Source: Congeria kusceri (taxonomy: Eukaryota > Mollusca > Bivalvia > Myida > Dreissenidae). From it: a stretch of DNA of 64,000 nucleotides. The stretch covers positions 8,827,715-8,891,714 of the forward strand of contig CM051029.1 in NCBI GenBank assembly GCA_027627225.1, read 5' to 3'. Position numbers and translations under genes: made by a program. The notes beneath the pieces were generated by a model that worked only from the letters and a program-made list of their open reading frames with translations, was not told the DNA's origin and made no database searches. This document shows, piece after piece, positions 9,281 to 20,899 of the stretch; within the stretch, counting starts at the first letter, position 1, and each line of letters opens with the position of its first letter.

Positions 9281-11900
9281 ATGCCCAGGTGGCCTATAGC
9301 GCCCACCCGAGTATAAAGATCTGGGGTTTGTGGTTTCAGAGGAGAAGTGTTTTCACGTCAGTTTCCTATTTAAGTCTATATAAACCACGTGAAGCCTGTG
9401 GCGTGGCCATTTGACCCCAGTGGCATAATTTGTAAAATCTTTGTAGAGGACCAATATACCATGTTACATGTCTAATATTAAACCAGTACCAAAGGAGAAT
9501 ATTTTCAAAGTCCTCTTGCCATACATGTTTATAAAAACCGAGAAACCCCGGGTGCTTGGCTCCTTTTTACCCCAGGGGCATAATTTAGGGCATGACCAAG
9601 GCAAAATTTGAACGATCTATGTTGAGGACCATTATAAAATGTCACATATAAAATACGAACTCACTTGACCTTGTTGTTACAGAGGAGAATAATTTTAAGT
9701 TCCACTTGCAATATAAGTCTGTAGAAACTATATGTGACCCCTGGGCGAGGCTTCTTTTTACCGCATGGGCATAATTTGAACAATCTTTGTAAAGGACAAT
9801 TATACAATGTTTCAGGCCAAATACAAAATCATTGGGCCCTGCCCTGAAGATTTATAAAGTCCACTTGACATAAAAGAAAACATGTGACGTAGGGGCCTGG
9901 CTTCATTTTACCCTAAGAACAATCTTGGTATAGGACCACTATAGGATTGAACATACCAAAATATATCTTGGCCTTGCGGTTTCAGAGGACAAGCTTCTAA
10001 AGTCAGTTTGCTATTTAAGTCTATATAAACCATGTGATCCCCGGGACGTGGTCACTTTTTACCGCAGGGTAATATTTAAATAATCTTCGAAGAAACCCAC
10101 TATACAATGTTACACCTCCTCTGGACCTTGCGGTTTCAGAGGTGAAAATTGTTAATGTAATTTTGCTATTTAAGTCTCTGTAAACCATGTGCCCGCCAGG
10201 CCGTGGTCAGTTTTAAACCTATGGGCATATGAACAATCTTTGTAGAGAACCACTATACCATGATTCTTACAAATACTAAACCTCTAGGCCCTGCAGTTTC
10301 AGAGGATAAGATGTCAAAAGCAGGTTTGCTATTTAAGTCTTTATAAACCATGTGACCCCCGGGGCGTGGCCAGTTTTCATCCCATGGGCATAATTTGAGC
10401 CACCTATGTAAAGGATTACTTTACACTGTTTCGAGCCCAATATGAAACTTCTAGACCTTGCGGTTTCAGAGGAGATGATTTTTAAACCCACTTGCTATAA
10501 AGCCTATTGAAATCATATGCCCACCATGGCGTGGCCACTTTTTACCCCAGCGGGCATAATTTGAACAATCTTTGTATAGGACCACTACAGAATTCTTCAC
10601 ACCGAATACAAAACCTCTGGGTCTTGTGGTTTCAGATGGGAAGATGTTTAAATCAATTAACTATTTAATTCTTTGTAACACATGTGACCCCGGGGCGTGG
10701 TCACATTTTACCCCAGGGGCATAATTTTAACAATCTGTGTAGAGGACCACTATTACATTCTAAATACAAAACCTCTGGGTATTGAGGTTTCAGAGGGGAG
10801 ATTTTAAATTCGTTTCGCTGTTTATGTCTATTTAAACCATATGACTCGAAGGAAGTAGCCACGTTTTACCCCAAGGGCATAATATAACAATCTTTGTAGA
10901 GGACGCGTATACGTTGTTACATACCAAATACAAAACCTCTGGGCCTTGCGGTTTCAGAGAAGAAGATTTTTAAGTTAATTTTGCTATTGAAGTCTAAATA
11001 AACTATGTGACCCCCAGGGCGTGGCCACTTTTACCCCTAGTGCATTATTTGAACAATCTTTGTACAGGACCACTATATCATGTTAGATACCAAAAACGAA
11101 ACCTCTGGACCTTGCGGTTTCAGAGTATAATATGTTTAAAGTCATTTCCTATTTAAGTCTATATAAACCATGTGACCCCCGGGGCGTGGCCACTTTTCAC
11201 CCCAGGGGCATTATTTAAACAATCTGTATAGAGGACCACTATTACATTCTAAATACAAAACCTCTGGGCATGGAGGTTTCAGAGGCGAAGATTTTCAAAA
11301 TCGTTTTGCTATTTATGTCTATTTAAACCATATGACTCCATGGAAGTAGACACGTTTTACCCCAAGGGTATAATTCAACAATCTTTGTAGAGGACGCGTA
11401 TGCGCTGTTACATAACAAACACGAAACCTCTGGTTTCAGAGAATAAAGTTTTTAAAATCATTTGCGATTAAAACCTAAACGAACAATGTGACCCCCAGGG
11501 CGTGGCCACTTTTTACCCCAAAGACAGACTTTGAACAATCTTTGTATAGGACCACTATATAATGTTAAATATCAAAAACGAAACCTCTGAACTTTGCGGT
11601 TTCAGAGAAGAAGATTTTTAAAGTCATTTTCCTTTTTAAGTCTTTCTATATAAATGATGTGACCCGCGGGACGTGGTCACTTTTTACCCCAGGGGCATAG
11701 TTTGAATATTCTTAGAGGGTTCTTATACGATGTTGCATACCAAATACGAAACCTCTGATTTTTAAAGTCAATTTAATATTTGTGAGTGTAACCATGTGTC
11801 CCCTGGATCGGCCAGTTTTGACCCCATGGACATAATTTGAACAAACTTTGTAGATGACCACTAGAGGATGCAACTTACCAAATATGAGAGCTCTTAGTCA
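9281..11900. repeat. Satellite-like tandem array, about 16 units of about 160 bp
   Basis: The phrase 'ggcataatttgaacaatctttgtagaggaccac' or a variant recurs about 16 times between 9411 and 11830, spaced on average about 160 bp. Each unit also has 'cttgcggtttcagagg' and 'taaaccatgtgacccc'. Units are GC-richer than the surroundings and diverged by substitutions and small indels. Family knowledge: bivalve pearl/CvA and other HINE-like elements carry central arrays of about 160-bp repeats. Assignment to them is inference, since no Helitron ends were identified. No stable reading frame runs through the units. Confidence 0.9.
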
Positions 11901-14883
11901 TGCAGTCTGGTATGTTATAACTGCATAGTGCCAATGTGCAATATGTCATTAAGATACAACTATATTGCATTTAAACTTCTTCTGTATAAAGATTCATATT
12001 CATTCATATAACATATATTGAGCCTTCTTCAATACGTTTAATGTTTGAGAGTACCTTTGTCCGATTGTGTTGCGATATAACATGTTTATTGTTAACGGAC
12101 GTGTATGTACTTGTGTGCATTATGCGTTTTCAATACGTGCTGTCAAAAATAGCATTAATATTACGTTTATGCAGGGTAACTTGAAAATTAAGGGTTTTAA
12201 CGGGAAGAGAAAAATCTGATATCATACCAGCCATAAAGCTATCAATAGAGGTTTATCAAAAGCTCTAGTCATGTGCGTGTAACTGAAGAAGCAAACATGT
12301 TAACAACAATCAATACAGCCATGACCTAAATACGTCCAACCGATAATTATATTACATGTACATAACAGTATTCTCTTCCTGATTGGGAATGACTCCAATG
12401 CCATAAAATATACAACACTTAAATACGCAGTTTAAAGACTTTAAAAAACAGCAAATGATTCAGTAAATGTTCTATTATAAATATGTTGCTTAAACTACGT
12501 GTACGTTATCCTTAAATAACTTACTGCTACCCCTATTTGTCTTGAACCTGAGGATCATTCATATTAAAATCTGAATTCCGTTTATTATGTGTAGCCGCGA
12601 CGTTTGCATGCCTATTTTGAATGCTAGCATTAAAACAAAACAGTGTTCGAGCAAAAGCTGACACTGAATTGGATATTGAAATAATTAGTTTGTCAACATG
12701 TATCGTTATTTTTATGATGACTTTTTTGCATTGTATTTTAATAATAAATGTAAAATCTTATTGACTGCCAAGGTTGAAAAACATAACATGCACGAACTGT
12801 TTAGTACAATAAACTCTAATACAGCTACCTACCAGTTCTTAATGACACATAGCCACGTTGGAAATGAAAACACAAATATATTACAGGATGTCATCCAATG
12901 AGACAGTTGCGTTAACTGTGTGTATTATTAGCCGCTCATGTTGGCTTATATAGAGGGAGGTAATAAACTTCATTTAATATTAAATGCGTGCATGTTTATT
13001 CCCCTGGTTGGATTGAGCAATGGTTTCAATGTATTGATTGAAATACTGATGGTTCGAATGAAAATAGGTAAACATTATTCTGTACACTTCATGTAATAAG
13101 TATGCAAACATCTCGGTTACATAATACATGGCATTTAAGATATATATTTAACGACGAATTCGAAACCAAACATTTTAAAACAGCCCATTATATTAGTTAA
13201 CTTGCATTATTTCATATGTAGACACAGTCGAGTTGTTTTACTTTTAAATATGTTCATTTCAGTTGGTCATATTTTAAATTTGTCTATCCGTTAAAGTCTA
13301 CGTCGCAAAGAATTCATGGATATGATGTTAAGTTCATGAGATAAATTACGACAAATAACATATAACGTTACATATGAATTTATTTTTAATGTGTAGTCAA
13401 TTGCTGTAGGGTAACAGAAGCAAGTATATATAAACGAAACGTCATTCGGACATAGTGATACTCGAATCAAATCAGGCTACTCTATGTCCTAACAGAACGA
13501 AATGTGCACATAGTGTATATAGTTCACATAATGATATAAAAAGATACATTCAACAATATATATAATCAAACACAAAGAACAAAAACCATTAAACTGTAAT
13601 CTGAACCTATTCAGAAAAGACCTAGGATATGGTCAATGTATTACATTTCGGTGAAATAAAATCTGTGTTGTATTCCAATTTACATATTGCACAAGAGATT
13701 TACTAACCATAAAGTGAAGAGCATACATTGCCTAATAATGAACTTGAAATTGTTCATATTGGCGCAATAGGCCCAATGGAAAATATCGAGCAACTGTTAT
13801 GCTGATAGCATATGAGACACAAAAAGGCATTGCAACTGTGCTTAAGCGTGAAGTTGAATAATGGTATTTGAAATACGTTCATGCTTTGCAAAGATATTCA
13901 TCGGCCAGTGCAAGGCTTTTGTGCTTTTGTAATTCAATCCATGTTTTGAGCGTGACAGTAAATGCATTGAAAAGAAAAAGATGCCTAGAATAGGGTAAGA
14001 AGACGACAGCATACTTTGTTAAATATTAAACCATGAGCATTATAAGTTGATTTCAGTATAAATATATTCTGTATTCCAAACCAATGAATAAAACATGCAG
14101 TCGAAACAAACCAACAACACTACCTTGACACTATAAACCACGACTGCAATGAAGTAAATACAAATGCAACTTAAAATTGCAAATATAAACAACGTTCATT
14201 AAGTAATTTTATGGAGGAAACTGAGTTTGTCCCTTGTTGAACGTTATATACGAAAAACGAAAACATTGTAAGACGATATCATGCATTTAGTAAAACATAA
14301 CAAAACACACGCGTTACTAATGTTAATGGACTTGGATTGAACCCTCGATACATTGCAGTATGATTTCATTGAACATACATAATTAAAGTTATGTCAATGT
14401 TGACCCTGAGTGTCTTACCGTTAAAAAAAACAAAAACGGCTGTTAGATTAAGCTTTTCCATTTCTACCCTTCCGCGGAATAAGTAAATATAAATTGATTG
14501 AATAACAATAATTGCAAAACCATGTATACCATATATCTTTGCTGTGCTGAATTGATATTTATAGTATTTTTCTTTTCTACGCAAAATAGTTACAAACAAT
14601 GATACCAAGTACCAATTTTATGCACTAAATAATAAACTGTTGAGTCGACGGTTTGCTTAATTATATTAGCTAAGAAAAATGTTCACAAGTCTTTATGGAC
14701 AGGTACAGAGGAAAACAGAATATATTCGTATTTATAGTGGGATTGATATACAGATATGCAGTAATTACCAGAAAAGGAGCAGTTAAAGCCATGATATATA
14801 CACGGAAAAAACTACAGTGTATAGACTGAAACGCGTATATGCATAATGTATGGATGACGGTAGTTGTATGTGTGAATATATGC
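11901..14883. other. Gene-free AT-rich stretch
   Basis: I find no exon, RNA gene or clear repeat. Short open frames (for example 12698-12901 + and 14366-14608 -) have no recognisable domain and no convincing splice or promoter context. Confidence 0.45.
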
Positions 14884-15434
14884 GTGGTTGAGTGATTGGC
14901 TGAGTGAGTGATTAGGTGGTCGAGTGGTTTAGTGTTTGAGTTGTTGAGTGAGTGGTTAAGTAGTCGAGTAATTAAGTGGTTTAGTGGTTGACTGTAAGGT
15001 TCAGTGGCTGAATGGTTAAGTGGTTGGTGGTTGAGTGAGTGGTTAAGAGGTCGAGTGGTTAAGTGGTTGAGTAATTGAGTGAGTGATTGAGTGAATGGAT
15101 TAGTGAGTGATTGAGTGGGTAAGTGGTTGAGATATTGAGTGGTTGAGTGGTTAAGTGGTTAAGTGATTTACTGAGTGGTTGAGTGGTTTAGTGGTTTAGT
15201 GGTTGAGTGGTTGAGTGATTGAGAGATTGAGTGGTTAAGCGGTTGAGTGATTGACTGAGTGGTTGAGTGGTTGAGTGATTTAGTGGTTGATGGTTGAGTG
15301 GTTGAGTGATTGAGTAGCTTATGGTTGATTAGTTGAGTGGTATAGTGGTTGAGTGGTATAGTGCTTGAGTGAGTGGTCAAGTGGACGAGTGGTTAAATGG
15401 TCGAGTGGTTGAGTGGTTGAGTGGTTACGTGGTT
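14884..15434. repeat. Degenerate minisatellite of GTTGAGTG / GTTAAGTG units
   Basis: About 550 bp consist of variants of 'gagtggtt' and 'gagtgagtggtt'. It grades directly into the pure GTGA tract downstream. Open minus-strand frames rich in Ser/Thr/His/Asn are artefacts of the low complexity. Confidence 0.9.
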
Positions 15435-15915
15435 GAGTGAGTGAGTGAGTGAGTGAGTGAGTGAGTGAGTGAGTGAGTGAGTGAGTGAGTGAGTGAGTGA
15501 GTGAGTGAGTGAGTGAGTGAGTGAGTGAGTGAGTGAGTGAGTGAGTGAGTGAGTGAGTGAGTGAGTGAGTGAGTGAGTGAGTGAGTGAGTGAGTGAGTGA
15601 GTGAGTGAGTGAGTGAGTGAGTGAGTGAGTGAGTGAGTGAGTGAGTGAGTGAGTGAGTGAGTGAGTGAGTGAGTGAGTGAGTGAGTGAGTGAGTGAGTGA
15701 GTGAGTGAGTGAGTGAGTGAGTGAGTGAGTGAGTGAGTGAGTGAGTGAGTGAGTGAGTGAGTGAGTGAGTGAGTGAGTGAGTGAGTGAGTGAGTGAGTGA
15801 GTGAGTGAGTGAGTGAGTGAGTGAGTGAGTGAGTGAGTGAGTGAGTGAGTGAGTGAGTGAGTGAGTGAGTGAGTGAGTGAGTGAGTGAGTGAGTGAGTGA
15901 GTGAGTGAGTGAGTG
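15435..15915. repeat. Pure (GTGA)n microsatellite, about 120 copies
   Basis: About 480 uninterrupted bases of GTGA. A 4-bp period leaves frames open indefinitely, which explains the two minus-strand (Ser-Leu-Thr-His)n frames of 190 and 220 codons. They are not genes. Confidence 0.97.
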
Positions 15916-16229
15916 GGACTTTAAGAGAACTTGCAAAACCATAGGACCGGGAGAAAAACGAAAGTGCGACATAAAAATCACACCTTTCTCTCAACATTTA
16001 ATATAAGAAAAGTGGGATGGAATCTTTTGGTTATTATTTTCATTTGGCAAATGCGCCAATTTATGATACCGCAAAATCAAAACACATTTAGAAACATCAA
16101 AACATTGCACCGAAGATATTTTTGCATCATACAGTAAACAAGAAAAGTAATGTTTCTACACTTCTACACTTCACAAACGGTATTAAGGGTTTCCCGAAGG
16201 ATTTTTGAAGGTATGTCGGCATTCCTGAC

Positions 16230-16283
16230 ACCCCCCCCCCCCCGCGAGCGAAAAAATATCAGCTGGACTCCCTCCCCCCCCCA
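16230..16283. repeat. C-rich tracts
   Basis: Two poly-C runs flank the segment 'gcgagcgaaaaaatatcagc'. They are strongly skewed and likely length-variable. No gene is supported in 15916-16720. Confidence 0.8.
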
Positions 16284-16723
16284 GGATATTGTAACGTTTG
16301 ACTCCGTTTTTTTCGCCTTTAAATTAACTTATGACAGCTAGTTGTTTCAAAAAAAATGTATATTTCATTATTTTTGGGGGGCTGCGAAACACAGCAACAT
16401 CTCTACAATACACATCTTTCTATACAGTTATACTACATGCGAATAATAAAAGCCGAAAACATCAACGTTGCTACTAAATACTTGAAAACGCGGCTCTTAA
16501 TCGACATAAAAAATACGTTGATGTGTCTCCGAGTACAAATCGTGTTTTTCACCATAAAGGCGCGCGAAAATTTTGTCGCCATGTGCAGGTCATGAAAAAC
16601 GTGCGTGTACTGGTCACGCGTTCAATTGCATAGTGTTTATGTGAACAAAATGACTTTCGACGACGTCAAATTATGTTTTAAAATGAGGCAATGTATTACA
16701 TTATTCGTTTTAATAGTTCCGAG

Positions 16724-17000
16724 TGTCCGTTTGTGAGATGGCGTTGGGAATTAACCGGATCAAATTTGTAATGATATGTATTATATTGAAGTTTTTAAAT
16801 AGCCGTCGCTTTTCCTGGCAAGCGTAAGTATTTGTTCAATTGTAACAATAATAATATTTCTGATTGTCCGTTTGTGAGATAGCTTAGTGAATTAACCGGA
16901 TCAAATTTTTAATGATATATATCATATTGAAAAGTTTAAAAATGCCAGTTAGCTTTTCTTGGCAAGTATAAGTATTTGTTCAATTGTAACAATACCATGG
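16724..17000. repeat. Two-copy tandem duplication, 141-bp period
   Basis: 'tgtccgtttgtgagat' at 16724 recurs at 16865. 'gaattaaccggatcaaattt' and 'aagtatttgttcaattgtaa' recur with the same offset. The copies differ by scattered substitutions. No coding frame is shared. Confidence 0.85.
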
Positions 17001-19011
17001 AATTTGGGGCATTTATGCAATGAGCCAAACTCCATGGTAGTGTTTTATTAATTTGCAAGGACTAATTAGTGAATTAAGCTTACACTATATTATAAATTAT
17101 AAAGCTTCAATGAAGACAAAACTGCATGTGGTCGTCGACAGTCGTTGCAACTTCATAATTGGTAATAGTAAGATTTCAGATAGGTACATAATGATAGTGC
17201 TAGGGAATACATTACAATGATTTCAACTTATAAAACAGTGTTCACGTCTGTTCATCTTTAAACAAATAAAAGTGACATTCGCCGATATCATTAAATGCCA
17301 GAGATATGGAGAAAGTAATACACAAATTGTCATGCTTAATGTTTACGATACTACTGAACAGTTTCTTAACACCTCGAAATGCACGGTATTGTGACTATCC
17401 TAACCGTACCTCGACGGGCTACGTTTAAAACATAGAGAGAGAGAAGAGAGTTTGAATATTATCATGAGCACGAGGACATGCCTTTCTTAGCATAAAATCG
17501 GCGTACGTTTTCATTTTCTGACATGCCAAAGACGACAATAATGCAAGATGATTGAATTTAAGTATAGACAATACCAAATACAATGGTTTTACTTGAACAT
17601 TTATCAAACGATATCCAAATGAAATGACAAGTTAAACTTGCAGATTTATGTGCATATGATCGATATGATTGTGTTGACACGATTTCTATTTCTTGCGTTC
17701 CCTGAGTATTACTTGTAGTTCATTAATGAAAGTGACTATAATGTTAAACTAGTTTTAGACATATATATGTGTTTATATTTGTATTTGCTCTAATCATTGC
17801 AACATCATGTGAATCAGTCATAGGTAACACAACTACAGTAGTAATTACCGGTTTAAGTAGAAAATATCAGTAGACTTCATTGGATGTCACAAGCATGTTG
17901 CTGAGGAAAACGCATCCATACAGTTACCAAAGTCACTTAAAAATAAATCAATTATTATACGCGACCAACATTCGCTTCATAAAACATTCAGACATTTGGA
18001 ACAATGGTAATAGTGATAGCCCAAGTCCGAGATATGTATAGTAACCGTCAACTAAAGTATTGATTATGAAGGAGCTTCCGGAGTTCCTATAATAGCGATA
18101 CACTGTTTACATTATGTTGTGTCTTAGTATGAGAAAACTACTATTCAACAAATTTTTTCAAATTGTTGGCAAACTGTGAGTGTAAAAGGACATTCAGAAC
18201 GAAGTTTAAAACACAATAACCTCGTGGTACTCACGTGTATGTGAATGGTTTATCTCAACGTCTTGAATATTTGTTAATATTTGCCATATCGCATGGTTAA
18301 CTCAAGTTCGTATTTAAAAAACGGTTGTATTTGGAAATTAAAGCACTACAAAAGTATGCCACAGAAGAGCGAAAACTGTTGCTTACCGGCACAACTATTT
18401 TATCGCTAAACAAGTTAATAAAAATGTTTATGTGTAGACTTGCTTAAAAATATGTTTGTGATGTCTTTCAACGAAAATGAACACCTTATGCGTAATGAGT
18501 ATTTCTTACAACCGGAGATCGGTTCCTTATGTGTTTTTGTCTCATATATTTTCCAGCTTAAGAAAGTTTCTGAAGTGCTGCATGCTTCGTTATCATAATC
18601 TGCATCAAGATGACACAGATATATTTGAATATGTCTCCAATATGGCCAAATACAACAATTTTCCCGTTAGTGCATTATCCGTTTTGTCATACCTAACAAT
18701 TTCCGTAAATCCCTCAAACAACTCGTATAATAAAAGGCGCGTATTGTACGGAGTAGTGCAACACCAAGATGCTCAGTATGATATGAAAATCTTACCTTAC
18801 CTATATAGTGAATATCTAACTAGCTGATTACTTATACATATCACATAATATGCATTTTCAATAAATTGTAAAATTCAGTTGTAATTTCCTTTGTCTGTAA
18901 GACATGCCTACATCTCAATTTGAATAACCATCATAATTATGTACATATAATACTTATTTAAATACCGGATATGATGAAAAATAATTGAGGCATGTCTCCG
19001 GAAAAAAGGAC
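17001..19011. other. Gene-free stretch with one orphan open frame
   Basis: AT-rich DNA without recognisable exons. A 116-codon + frame (18477-18827) ends in a Tyr-rich stretch but has no signal peptide, domain or splice context that I can support. Confidence 0.4.
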
Positions 19012-19150
19012 TTAATGCATGTGGGTAAAGAGCCGTCCCGGATTATTCTGTGCAGTCCGCACAAGCTAATCCGGGGCGACGCTTTTCGCTTTAATGGTAT
19101 TTTCAGTTTCAATTGAGGCTCTTCTTAACATAAATCCACTGTGGACGGAA
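19012..19150. mobile_element. Fragment of a palindromic non-autonomous repeat
   Basis: A GC-rich hairpin at about 19030-19085 (GTCCCGGATTA ... TAATCCGGGGCGAC, with GTGCAGTCCGCAC in the loop) is followed by 'ctttaatggtattttcagtt' and 'gaggctcttctta'. The layout matches the 5' half of a palindromic repeat I recall as abundant in dreissenid mussel sequence. The 3' half is missing. Recollection only; not searched. Confidence 0.55.
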
Positions 19151-20611
19151 AGCACATTATACCACAGTTTACAAGTCAAGCACAAACATGAATGAATGAC
19201 ATTATACCAGAATGCCTCTGCACAATTCTAAAAACGTCTCAAAACAATCAGCATTGCAAAGCACATTCATTTATTACTAGTGTGATGCAGTGTAGATCTA
19301 GGAATCAATAACTAACTGAATCAGCAGCTTTAAAAGTGATATAGCATTCATTGAAACTTGCATAACAATTATATATCAGTTTCACTGGCATCAACTACTT
19401 ACGCTATCACCACTCTACTCGTATGTATTTCCACAGGTAATTAATTCTAAATAAGGCAACGTATATGTTTGATACAATTGCTTAACACGTTAAACTGTTA
19501 TTTTGTTATTTAACACTTTTTAAACAGTATTATTGAGTTAATCGACTCCTCAACAATGACCCGAGTATCCGAAATACATGTAATCAAGTAAATCTTAGTG
19601 TGTTGTTGAACAACGTTAGAAGTACCAATGATATGACAATCATATCGATATGCATACTAAATAAAGTTTAAATACAATACAACGATAATAACAGAAGTAC
19701 TTCATTTGCAGATGGTTTAAACTTGATTATAGAACATGCCTTCGCCATCTTGAATTAGCCGGTATTTATCATCAAATATTTAAGGGATGCCTTTCCGTTA
19801 CTATAAAGTAGGTAAATATCGGAAAACATAAAATTTCATGGTGGTTATTTCAGCTAAAGATTACTGTTGTGTATGTATAAACACAAATTTGCACCAAATT
19901 ATGGTATTAAGGGCATAAATTAACTGCTTGTGAGCTATGATTCAATATACGGTTCGTTGGAGGTCGATATTCCACTTATGTTTGAAAATTTACTTAACAA
20001 GGTGCAGTCAATGCAACATTGATGGCGTTCAGACCGGTAGTGGTGCCAATAGTTTATTATTTCCTTGATGTACATTAATTACATAAAAAGCCATTTAATC
20101 TTGGATATGTACGTGTTTTTGTTTTTGTTTTTTTTTTGGTTGTTGTTGCTCGTTCCTGTACTGGTATTGTTTTTTTTCATTTCTTTTTTATATCTGAAAT
20201 AGATTCCACGTTTTTGATTCAAGTAAAACCTTTACAAAGTGATAAACACATTTCATGAAATCAAATTCTCAACTGATATCAAATAACACGACAAAACATT
20301 TTGTAATGTTTGCACATTTGTGTAAAGGTTAATAGCCCCGCCTAATACAGATGCGTTTTAGTGACATGTAAGGTACTAACTTTATAAATAGAGTAACATA
20401 ACACTCAATAATCTAAGTCATTATGTTTATTACTTCAATACTTGCTATAATATATAGCTTGTACATTTACGTGGATATACACATATTTAGGTGGTTTTGG
20501 AGTAAATAAGTATGTGCTGATAAAAACGATCAAAGCTAGTATGATCGGTTTGCATTTGCTTTTGTTTATTTTTTGTAAAGGCTAAGGCTCCAGGTCTTTA
20601 CTTAAACTGCA
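19151..20611. other. Gene-free AT-rich stretch
   Basis: Nothing recognisable except T-rich tracts near 20120-20190. Confidence 0.45.
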
Positions 20612-20899
20612 GTAAGCTGGCAAAATCGACCCCATACCAACAATGCAGGGAGCTGGCAAAATCGACCCCATACCAACAATTCAGTGAGCTGGCAACATCG
20701 ACCCCATACCAACAATGCAGTGAGCTGGCAAAATCGACCCCATACCAACAGTGCAGGGAGCTGGCAAAATCGACCCCATACCAACAATGCAGTGAGCTGG
20801 CAACATCGACCCCACACCAACAATAGAGTGAGCTGGCAAAATCGACACGATACCAACAATGCAGTGAGCTGGCAAAATCGACCCCATACCAACAGTATT
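20612..20899. repeat. 36-bp minisatellite, 8 copies
   Basis: Eight head-to-tail copies of a 36-bp unit starting 'gagctggcaaaatcgacccc' and ending 'aacaatgcagt' (first copy begins 'gtaagctgg', last ends 'cagtattg'). Because 36 is a multiple of three, several frames stay open on both strands. With no start, signal or splice context I treat them as artefacts. Variants (aaaatcg/aacatcg, aatg/agtg) alternate, as expected of unequal exchange. Confidence 0.95.

Noticed and set aside
15319..15997. Two minus-strand frames of 190-220 codons, (Ser-Leu-Thr-His)n
   Set aside because: Pure product of the GTGA microsatellite, where every frame stays open. No domain, signal or splice support.
18477..18827. 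116-codon + frame with a tyrosine-containing C-terminus
   Set aside because: No signal peptide, membrane segment or domain, and no acceptor or donor. It cannot be tied to the receptors.
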